This document shows positions 56,000-64,000 of a DNA stretch of 64,000 bases, piece by piece. The notes beneath the pieces were generated by a model, which worked only from the letters and a program-made list of their open reading frames with translations, ran no database searches and was not told the origin of the DNA. This DNA is from Magnaporthiopsis rhizophila. Its lineage: Eukaryota; Ascomycota; Sordariomycetes; Magnaporthales; Magnaporthaceae. The stretch's first letter is position 1. Each line of letters opens with the position of its first letter. The stretch lies in assembly GCA_003049465.1 (NCBI GenBank), contig PYSS01000017.1:1-64000 (forward strand), given 5' to 3'. Position numbers and translations under genes: made by a program.

Positions 56000-56995
56000 C
56001 TATTTACCGCCCACCTGACCCTCGGACGCAGGCAAAAGCAGATCGTCCGCCTTAAGAATGCTGTGAATGGCGGCGAAGCTGCTGGCTAGCTCGGAGTTTC
56101 TTTTGCGGTATGCCGCTAGAGCCTGATCCAGTTCCTGCTTAATCCGCGCGTTCTCGTCGTCCCTCTTGCGGCATGCTGCCAGGGCCTGATCCTGATCCTT
56201 AATGATCCGCTCGTTCTCGGCGTCTCTCTTGCGGGATGCCGCCAGGACCTGATACAGTTCCCTCTTAGTCTGCGCGTTCTCGACCCTGAGGAAGCTGCTG
56301 TCCATCGCCACCTGCCAGCGCGCCTTTCTCTCCCGATCCAGCTCGTGGTGCTTTGCCTCTAGGCGCTCGCGCAAGTTGTGGATCTCGACCAAGCGTGCCG
56401 ACGCCTGCCGCTCGTACTCCTCAAACTGCTTGCTTTTCGTGGCCACCTCGACTCGGAGGGCGTCTATCTCGTCCTGGGCCGAGGCCAGCTGTTTATGGTA
56501 ATTGTCCCAGTTGCTGTCGATCTTCTCGAGGGCTTTCAGCATGTCCTTGACAGATGACCTCGTGAGCTGCGGGTCGATCGGTTTGGGTTGCAGATCGTCG
56601 GCGGGTTTGGGTTCCCCGCTGAGCTGATTGGTGTTGGGCTGACCGGCACTGTCAAGCAGAGGCTTCTCCTTTGTGTCAAACCTGGCCGAGGTGGCATTGG
56701 GATCGTCCACGCCGTTCGGCCTCAGGCTACGTCCTGGTATATGATCACCGGAAGCGCCGTCCGCACCCGAGCCAACCTGTGCCTCCGTGGGACGGGCGGT
56801 AGAGCGCTTGAACTCGCGGATTCTCCTTTTGCGTGGGGAGTTGTCCTCGCTCGCCTCTCTTCTGACACGGGGGCGTAGAGTCGCCATGGAGCCAGGGTTG
56901 ATCGTCTCCCACGGGAGCTCGAAGCCCCTGTCAACACCCCCGATCGTCTTTCCGAGAATCTCTGTGATTACGAACTCGACAGAGAGGAACCACAT
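56000..56995 (-). CDS. Uncharacterised coiled-coil protein, 331 aa
   Basis: Frame from ATG at 56995. Residues 1-35 are hydrophobic then ordinary (MWFLSVEFVITEILGKTIGG); 36-150 are polar, with a basic SPRKRRIREFKR that could be a nuclear signal. From about 150 to 315 the protein is a long predicted coiled coil (EKIDSNWDNYHKQLASAQDEIDALR onwards) and ends with three copies of a 21-residue repeat. No known domain recognised. It lies in the same frame as, and three codons after the TAG of, the upstream ORF ending at 57005, so it may be the 3' part of a longer gene. A second ATG (MATLRPRVRRE, at about 56887) is a plausible alternative start. Confidence 0.5.
   Translation of the reverse strand: MWFLSVEFVITEILGKTIGGVDRGFELPWETINPGSMATLRPRVRREASEDNSPRKRRIREFKRSTARPTEAQVGSGADGASGDHIPGRSLRPNGVDDPNATSARFDTKEKPLLDSAGQPNTNQLSGEPKPADDLQPKPIDPQLTRSSVKDMLKALEKIDSNWDNYHKQLASAQDEIDALRVEVATKSKQFEEYERQASARLVEIHNLRERLEAKHHELDRERKARWQVAMDSSFLRVENAQTKRELYQVLAASRKRDAENERIIKDQDQALAACRKRDDENARIKQELDQALAAYRKRNSELASSFAAIHSILKADDLLLPASEGQVGGK
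56086..56274 (-). repeat. Three 63-bp tandem repeats coding a 21-residue coiled-coil unit
   Basis: Units read LAASRKRDAENERI, LAACRKRDDENARI and LAAYRKRNSELAS at 21-residue spacing, with near-identical DNA around TGATCC and GCGGCAT blocks. Twenty-one residues are three heptads, so copy number can change without breaking the coiled coil. Confidence 0.8.
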
Positions 56996-57004
56996 CTTTT
57001 GGAC

Positions 57005-57373
57005 CTAGATATCGCCTAGGTTCTTGGGTCTGGCGTGTTTGGCATAGTAATCCGCTGGCAGAAGGCCGTGCTGCTCTCGAATGATCGCTGCCAGCCAGTC
57101 GAAATGCGGAAACTTTTCACGTCGAAACACACCGTTGCGTCCGACCAAGTCCAGGCCGATGATCTTCTCACCGACTCGGAGTACCTCCTCGCGAGTTAGA
57201 GAGCCGGGAGGGAGGGCATCTCGGTGCCAGCATCTCTCAACATACGAAACAACCCCTGGAGGGGGCTTCGAGCCCGGTTGACTCCACTCTAATAGGGCTT
57301 GCCACTCCTTATCGGTGGGTTCAGGCAGCATGCCACCACCCGCGGCGCTGAAAGCGGCCTTGAGCTTGTCCAT
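57005..57373 (-). CDS. Uncharacterised 122-codon ORF, possibly the 5' part of the coiled-coil gene
   Basis: Reads MDKLKAAFSAAGGGMLPEP, TDKEWQALLEWSQPGSKPPPG, then YVERCWHRDALPPGSLTREEVL and HFDWLAAIIREQHGLLPADYY, ending at TAG 57005-57007. It looks like real protein sequence (Trp, Cys and His spread, no low complexity) but I do not know the family. The frame continues upstream of the ATG to a candidate acceptor (TTTGCTAG) at 57452, reading FASVCRHFHPQFLASNLG, so the true start may be in an earlier exon. Same frame as the next ORF downstream. Confidence 0.4.
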   Translation of the reverse strand: MDKLKAAFSAAGGGMLPEPTDKEWQALLEWSQPGSKPPPGVVSYVERCWHRDALPPGSLTREEVLRVGEKIIGLDLVGRNGVFRREKFPHFDWLAAIIREQHGLLPADYYAKHARPKNLGDI

Positions 57374-57451
57374 GTCGCCGCTGGTGAGGTGCCGGATGCC
57401 AAGGTTCGATGCGAGGAACTGCGGATGGAAGTGACGACAAACGGAAGCGAA

Positions 57452-58753
57452 CTAGCAAATATGAGATAGAGGATGCTTAGAAGTCTTCACTTTGTGCGTG
57501 CGTCTGATTTGGCATCCTGATGTTAATAGGACACAGGCCTGCCCTTCCCAGTCTCCCCGATAGTGGGAATGCACTTACAAGATCCAATAAGTAGCTGAAG
57601 CCGGCGAACCATGTGGCAGAGGTTGCGTGATGCCGACGGCCTTGTTCCGGTTTGCTATCTTGACTCCGGTTACAGAGAGAGGGAGGGCGAATGTTTAGAT
57701 AGATGAGCTGATGTGGAGTTGTCAAAGACTGAGACTTAAGACGTGAGATTGCAGCTTTTAACGGCAAGCCCTGCGAGAGGCAGAGTTCGGGGTGGGCAGG
57801 TTGATAGAGGTTCACAAGATAATGATGGGAAAAGTAGATGAGAGGCTGAGCGTGAGATAGTTGGCAGGGCTTAAAGGTATTCGAGTTGGTGACGCTTATT
57901 CACCCGGTTCTTCTCTCGGTTGGCCAGTGACGGGAAGCGGATGAGATAGGATACCAGGTGTTGGAGGAGGGGGACTTCGCGCGAGATACCCCACTGGCTG
58001 TCAGTCCCGGTAGCTAGGGGGCAGGAGAAGCAGGTGTGGACCCGATGAGGGATGCAAAAGACAAGTTGAGGAAGGAACTACCGTATCGTCGACTAAAAAA
58101 GGCTCCCAAGGATGATGCGCTCCGGGTGGGTTCTGGGCCCACATAGTATTAGTTCCTCTCAACAAGCGAACGACGTGAAGATAAGTGTGGATTGTATGTA
58201 AATCTGGGTATGGATAGCTATTGTAGGTGTGTATGTATCTGGTGATACGGTGGAATGGTGAAGAGGATCGGGGAGGTTGGAGGTGAAGGTGTGACGTTCG
58301 AGCAGTTGCCAAGGGCTCGATATGGGGGACACGCGATTTAGATAGCCCAGTAGATAATCGAGACGTGGAGGGCTGCCATAGACAAAAATGAGTAGATTAA
58401 AAAGATAAAACGCCAGCTTGGTCCGTCTTGCATTGGTAACAAAAGATGAGAAAAATGCCAACAAAAAAACGCCAGACAAAGTACAAAAAAGAAAAACATC
58501 TCGGTTGGACGAGCGGAGGAGGGTCCTAGAGCCAGCAGCCGAACCGAGATGGGGCGGTCGGGCATAAAAGGAAGAACGGCGGCCCGTTATGGAGAACAGT
58601 CTTGAAGTAAATAAGGGAGATAGGGAAGAGGGGATATATGAAGCCGTACGCCGTCCACGAGCCGCGCACGAGCGCACCTCCCGCCCTGTGTCAAAGCAAC
58701 ACGTGCGTTCGGCTGACCCAGGGCGCAACTCGCAAGACCATGCATGCGGGGTC
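57452..58753. other. Spacer between the small ORF and SNF7
   Basis: No supportable gene. A long minus-strand frame entering from 59235 is real only where it overlaps SNF7 exon 3; beyond that it runs through intron and 3' flank. Confidence 0.5.
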
Positions 58754-59739
58754 CTACATGGCCATTTCGGCCTGCAGCTTCCTGAGCTCGGCTTCCTCGT
58801 CGTCTTCCTCGATAGCTTTCGCCTTGCCCTTGACTGTTTCAATGAGTTAGCAATTGCGCCAAGACTGCTTCGTATACGCAGTGCATGAGGGGCACCCGGG
58901 AGCCCTCGAATGCCGGTAGCTGACTTACGTTCCCCGTTGACTGCCGGTGGTAGGCGATGGATGGACTCCGAGGCGCGTACTGTGCCCGTGTTCAGCATCT
59001 GCTCGTCCAGCTTCTCCTGCTCCAGCGCCTCCAGCTCCTCCTCCAGCTCGTCCTCGTCGATGGGGTCTCCCAGCGAGTTGTTGGTGATCGCGTTGACGAT
59101 CTCCTCGCTGAGCGCGTTTTGCTCCCGGAGTTTGTCCCTAGATAGATGCGGCTGGGGAGTCAGTAGGGCTTTGTTCAGCCACGCGTACGCGAGGAGAAGA
59201 AAACGAGATAGTGGACGAGGAAGGGGATCACGCACATTGTCTCGTCGACCTTGTCCACCGTCAGCTTGCCGTGGATGTCCTCCATGGCCTTGCCCGCCTT
59301 CTTCATGGCCTCGAGAGTCTCCATGTTGATGTTAGCCGACTCGATGGCGTTTATCTGCTGCTCGAGCGTCCCGATCTGCGACACCGTCTGGTCGAGACTG
59401 TGCTCGTGGGTCTTCTTGCGCTTAAGAGCGGCCTTGGCGGCTGCGAGGCGGGAACAGGGGCGTCAGCGAAACATGTCCAAATATCCACAGGTTCGTTCCG
59501 CCTGTCTAGCATTCCCGCAGTATCGCTGGTTACCGGTATCATCGGGTGCCCGTACCATTTTTGTTGGTGCTAACGTTCTTTCGTGCGATGCCGTCCTGCT
59601 CCGCGATCTGGGTCTCGAGGTGCTTCTGCCGCTTCTGCAGCATGTCCAGTTGTGAACGCAGGCCAAGGATGGCATTCTTTGGCGTCTCCTTGCGCTTCTG
59701 CGCGGCGCCGCCGCCGAACCAGCCCCAGACGCCCGACAT
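58754..59739 (-). CDS. SNF7: ESCRT-III subunit Snf7/Vps32 (CHMP4)
   Basis: Snf7 polymerises on endosomal membrane to drive vesicle budding into multivesicular bodies; it also works in pH sensing through the Pal/Rim pathway. Model: complement(join(58754..58833, 58929..59137, 59236..59440, 59556..59739)), 225 aa, three introns, all in frame. Landmarks: MSGVWGWFGGG, KNAILGLRSQLDMLQKRQKHLE (helix 1), AAKAALKRKKTHEHSLDQT, QINAIESANINMETLEAMKKAGKAM, then the acidic NNSLGDPIDEDELEEELEALEQE, the C-terminal MIM-type segment LRKLQAEMAM and TAG at 58754. The length is normal for fungi (220-240 aa). Divergent from TEN1. Confidence 0.96.
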
Positions 59740-60511
59740 GATTTCCCGAGGAGGGGGCTTCCTGGGGACAGATGGACTGAACGCCGAGGTTTGCGGGATG
59801 CGGGAGAAATGGCGGGACTATCGGCGGCGGTTCGTTCGGCTGCCTATCGAAAAATCGAGATTCCGACGGAGGTCCTGCTTGGGGATTTGAGGTTGCAGGT
59901 GACCCAAAGTCGCCCCGCGGAGGCGCGATATGGCCTTTTCCCGGCGGGGTACCGGCGATCGTGGACAATGGGCGGCTTGGTTCGGGTTGGGAACGAGGGT
60001 GGGGATGGATCAAGGAAATCGGTCGGTCCGTGTTTCTCAAGTTGTTTGGAGAGAACGGGTTGTTGGTGACGGAGCGGCTGTGTGTGGTCGAAGGCGATGG
60101 GGATGCGCGTGGAATGAGCCAACCGGAATTAGGCTGCCAAGTTATCACGATGTCCTAGTGCCGAGCCTGAATGGACCAGAGTATGATGCAAGGACTGGTT
60201 CTAGAAGCGGAGAACGTAGGCAATGGCGGCGTCAGCAGGCCAAGCCACTGAGCCTTTGCCGTCGCGTGGCCGGCTCCGGTGGCTGTCCCAGGTGGCTGAA
60301 GCATGGCGGCTAGGTATCACGTGCAGCTTAGTGCCCCTCACGCTTTTCAATTCCATGAGACGAACAAGAACCTGACGTCGATCTTCTCTATCGCCGCGCC
60401 CAGCAACCATCTCCTGGATCGTCGCTTCGGCTCGCGTCCTCCAGTCTATCAAAACTAGGAAGATCACCACGCTGCACAGACCCAAGCGCCGAGGCTGGCA
60501 GCTGGTCCATA
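59740..60511. promoter_or_regulatory. Divergent promoter region between SNF7 and TEN1
   Basis: 772 bp between start codons. No obvious TATA box or other gene. Confidence 0.5.
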
Positions 60512-61016
60512 ATGTCAAGTGGGCCGATACCCTCGACTCTCGTCCTGCTCCCGACCCTCCACAAGGAAGAAGCCGGGGCCAAGGTCAGATTCCTGGGATG
60601 GTAAGCTGCTGAGTTGGCGCTCGATGCGAGGGGGGGGTGGCTGCCCCAGGAGAAGAGCGTTGCCCGCTGATGATGGCTGCTGTCGTGCCAGCGTCGAATC
60701 CTACGCGACAGGCGATGCAACCTTGACGCTTGAGCATGACAGCGCCGCCTCTCGGGGACCGCGCGTACGGGCGCTGGTCGATGTGAAGCTGCTCCTCCAG
60801 AATCTCAAGGCCGAGCAGACGCGCGCTGGCGAATGGGTCAATGTCATCGGCTACGTCGCCCCTGAGCCCGACCAGCCGCGCCCGCCGAGACCTGCGCCTG
60901 GGACGCACCACCGCGTTCGCGTCCAGGCCGTCGTTCTCTGGTCGGCAGGCCCCCTCAACGTCCAGGAGTACACTTCCACCGTGGCTGCGCGGTCCAACGA
61001 CGTCCGTGCAAAATAG
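60512..61016 (+). CDS. TEN1: CST complex subunit Ten1
   Basis: Ten1 is the small OB-fold subunit of the Cdc13/Ctc1-Stn1-Ten1 complex that caps telomeres and helps fill in the C-strand. Model: join(60512..60600, 60692..61016), 137 aa. Exon 1 reads MSSGPIPSTLVLLPTLHKEEAGAK then VRFLGC, split inside the Cys codon; exon 2 continues VESYATGDATLTLEH, RALVDVKLLLQNLKAEQTRAGEWVNVIGYV and VRVQAVVLWSAGPLNVQEY. These are the fungal Ten1 landmarks, including the GEWVNVIGY strand. The loop EPDQPRPPRPAP is a Pro-rich insertion. The protein is of normal length. Only exon 2 is easy to spot because exon 1 is 89 nt. Confidence 0.9.
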
Positions 61017-64000
61017 TATTCCAGAGCATCTGCTGCTTTCATCACCGGCTCTTAATTTGGCATGTCTAGCCGCATCTCGCGGAACACCCTCAGAAAGCAA
61101 TGTCTGATGAATTCTTCCGTGGTTGGCCGATTTCCTATATACGCTCTTACTGCCACCTTACGGATATCAGTCGCCTATCAGCAGCACCCGACAGCCTCCG
61201 ACCGTTGAACCATCGAGCCACCTTCCTTGCCGAAAGCCACGGCCATGCCGTGTTTCTGTTCAAACGTCGCACCAGCGATCAATTCCGTGTAGCAGTCAGC
61301 TCGATGACTTGGCGCAGCATTGCGCGCCCACCTCCTGCTGTGTCACCGTCCACGGGTCTCTGGCTGGCCAGAGGCGCCACGGAGGGAGGGTGGGCTGCGT
61401 CGGATATCCTTCTGACTGGATACCCGTCATCGTGGACGCCGGCCGCACCGAGTCTGAACGCACAGTGAGACCATTCTTGCGAAACTGCCTGCGACCCATT
61501 GATATTTCTCGGCACATTGGACGGCGGACATGCCGCCGGTCATGCCTAAAGGGAGGCAGGGCCGACTCGGAACCCAAATATTTACCAGGTATATCCGGCG
61601 TCCCGAGGGTGGGCTCAATTGGATGCGCCTGCGGTTGGCGATTCCGGCGCCAGCAGCCAATCCAATAACATCGGGCGGAACCCGAGCATGTCGGCCACTC
61701 ACCACGTCTTCCACGCGCCGCCATAGCCCCGGCGTTTCTGCAGTGGAAAAATTAAAACGCGACACCGCAAAATCAAAGGCCCTGGTCCACCCACACCGGC
61801 AGCGCCCACCACCCTTCCCGCAGCCACCCCCTGGTTCTGCGGTGAGCAACGCGGCAAAAAGGCGGGCTGGGCGGGATGCGTTAGCGAGGAGCACTTGGGC
61901 CGGTCTCCTGCGCTGACAACTGTCACCTCAACTGGAGTGTGGGCCGCTCAGACTTGGCCTCGCCTGGTTTCCATGGTCCGCTGGCGGACCGGCCGGCCTC
62001 GACATGCAACATGCGTAGGAGGGATGCGTAAATGGTCCCAGGGAGATGCGCCGTCGATTGGGCTAGAGGCTGCCAGATGGCAGTGCTGCTCTAGACGGCG
62101 CTAACGACGCTTCGCAATGCTGCCCTTCCCTCCATCCTGCCCGGCCCCATGCTGATGCCCTTGCCCTGCTGCCTGAGAGCCTGTCTGCCTGCCTGCCTGC
62201 CTGCCTGTCTGCCTGCCCGGACTCCCATGCAACTGCAGCTGCAGCAAAGTCACAAACGCAACAACCACAGCTTGTACACATCAAGGAAACTTGAGAGGCC
62301 TAGGCCTGCCTCAGCCATTCGATGCCCAACGCCCAGCCCGCCTCGATGTCCGCGAAGGCCAGGACCCCCACGTCATGAAGGTTATCTTTGGGCGTCATGG
62401 ATCCGGCAACCATTATCCCTGTCCAAGCAACGGTTGAGGAGGTCAGCTCCTCAATATTCCGTGCCCGCTTCGCCCGGAACAGCTCTTTGTTGCACTGTCT
62501 GGGGGTTGCATCTGGGCATGCCGCACGGCTCGCGCAAACCGAGCCCCACAACACCTCTTGCTACCACATCGTTGCCCTGCTAGCTCGCCAGAGTCAACGA
62601 TCCGCTCGCTTGCCTGTGAAGATGGAGCCTCGGGCAGACCAGGGCGCGTCCGCCTGTGCCTCTCCTTCGGAGGAGGCGGTGGAGGAGAGAGGAAGAGGGG
62701 AATGAGAAGGATGGGGGTGTGGCTCTAGGTGTTCACACGCCTACGGTACGAGCTTCCTCGGTCGTCGCCTCTCCTCGATCTGTGGTGAAAGCCGTGCGAT
62801 CCGCCCTTGGAGATGACGACGGGCTTGTGGAGGGGACGCTTCAGAGGCTTATCCCCGATGGCCCCGCGGGCCGCTGCTTGCCTCTCCCACATCTCGCGGG
62901 ACTTGATGCAGATATCGTCGATTTGCTCCTGATCCCCGGGCAGCGCGTCAGAACATCAGCGGCAAGAATTGCTCGCGATTAGGTCGTCTCACATCCGAGA
63001 GGCACGGCCCCGGTGTCATTATGAGAAAGCCGTCCTCGCCCTGATGTCTCCCGGGCCGAGGCTCTGTCAGTTCTCGCCCAGCCGAACACGCGAGCGTGAA
63101 ACACTGTGGAAAGGAACGGAACGCACGTCTTTTGTAAAGGGCCGCACGCTGGCCTGCGGGCCGAGGTGAATTTGGATCTCTGCGAGGATGACCTTTTTGT
63201 GGATGTCCATATTGGGAATCCAATATCTATTCATGGCTTGAGAAGAAGACACGGCTCGGCGTGGCGTCGTGAGTCTAGACTGGGCGGCGGGACCTGGATG
63301 GTGGAGCAGATCGGCACTGTCCGTAATGGGCATGACTCCTGGCACCAGGCGAGAGCAGCCGGAGATCAGGGGATCAGGTCGGTATTTATCTTCGCGCCGG
63401 AACAAGTTCTGTGTCGGGTCTGCGCAAACCGCAGCGTGGACACACCCCGCCAGGTGCGTGTGTATCAGACGGCCTCCCTCCCTTTCTACCGCCGCTTATA
63501 CTGGGCCACTCGGCTCGCCGGTGCGACCTGGGCGGTGAAGCCGCCCAGGCCCTCTTGTGAGCCCAGGCGGGCTCCCATGGCGCCTTCAGAATGGAACACA
63601 GGGCACACCAACAGATGCATCGAATTACGACCTCACATGGCATGCACTTGCAAGGGTGTGCGTTCGTCGGGAGAGCCCAGCACCATACCACCCTCCAGCG
63701 TGGTGGGGTGGCGCATTCCGTCACAATCCGCCGCGTTGACGAATCACGACGCTGTACAGCGCACCTTGATAGGTCGCCTCGTTTTTTTACACTTGCTAGG
63801 GTCGCCAAGCCACTTCACTCGCACCCTGCCCATGTCTCCCCACCCAACGCACAGAACTAGTTGGGACTTGCTGTTGCCCTTGTCCTCCACCTCCTTGCTT
63901 GCTTCCATCCCCATGCCAGTAGATACCGTACCTTTTTGAGCCTCGTGCAGCATCTTGTTTGGTACCAGGAGACCCGATCCGGCAACCAGGCACTCGCATG
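61017..64000. other. Right end of the window, no supportable gene
   Basis: Open frames up to 277 codons exist (63106-63939 plus, 61123-61668 plus), but they overlap others, show no domain and have no good splice context. A CTGC microsatellite is listed separately. Small exons of a gene continuing past 64000 cannot be excluded. Confidence 0.45.
62181..62216. repeat. CTGC tetranucleotide microsatellite
   Basis: Nine units of CTGC with two CTGT variants. Intergenic. Confidence 0.85.

Noticed and set aside
58159..59235. 358-codon minus-strand frame
   Set aside because: Only its first part is SNF7 exon 3. The rest reads through the exon 3 donor, the last intron and exon 4 in the wrong frame.
62181..62216. 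Could the CTGC array be a CRISPR or telomere-type array
   Set aside because: It is a plain 4-bp microsatellite with no spacers and no TTAGGG units; no CRISPR or telomeric repeat occurs in the window.
63106..63939. 277-codon plus-strand frame near the right edge
   Set aside because: No domain, overlapped by several frames on both strands, no coding-like codon pattern by eye.

Overview
The window is nuclear DNA of a filamentous ascomycete (Pezizomycotina). A Sordariomycete is likely and Magnaporthales is possible, but that finer placement is inference. The evidence is short GT-AG introns (about 55-270 nt) with CTRAY-type branch points, GC-rich coding exons in long pyrimidine-rich flanks, and a gene set typical of this group: GH67 alpha-glucuronidase, a giant involucrin-repeat-like protein, a 2EXR protein and a fungal fused-type PAF acetylhydrolase. 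Splice models below were built by hand; each was accepted only if the reading frame closed and the joined protein matched its family.

Layout. 0-6 kb is dense housekeeping: the 3' end of MRT4 (ribosome assembly), U1-70K (splicing), mitochondrial ribosomal protein mL43 and triosephosphate isomerase. 8-17 kb holds a QxxHH-type ELO fatty-acid elongase, a PAF-acetylhydrolase-like esterase and a secreted GH67 alpha-glucuronidase. 17.4-28.2 kb is almost one reading frame on the minus strand, encoding an acidic Ala/Glu/Pro-rich protein of at least 3,591 residues. 28-38 kb is gene-poor: one unrecognised 402-aa protein, a poly(A)-tailed retroelement-like remnant broken by an assembly gap, a 2EXR-domain protein and a decayed GMC oxidoreductase. 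39-52.7 kb is again core: a GT8 glycosyltransferase, a MEMO1-family protein, an Sso1-type syntaxin with an unusual long tail, a Pro/Gln-rich hypothetical protein, APC11 and a Tum1-type sulfurtransferase. 53.5-61 kb mixes a decayed AAA+ ATPase, a coiled-coil protein next to a same-frame ORF, the ESCRT-III subunit SNF7 and the telomere CST subunit TEN1. The last 3 kb has no gene I can support.

The genes do not form a pathway or cluster; this looks like an ordinary chromosomal arm segment with a few decayed accessory genes. I found no undescribed system. The most checkable oddities are the 168-residue extension after the syntaxin membrane anchor, the two wrecked genes (GMC oxidoreductase, AAA ATPase), the single in-frame TAG at 57.0 kb, the tandem duplication inside the giant protein, and the retroelement-like remnant 15 bp after a stop codon.
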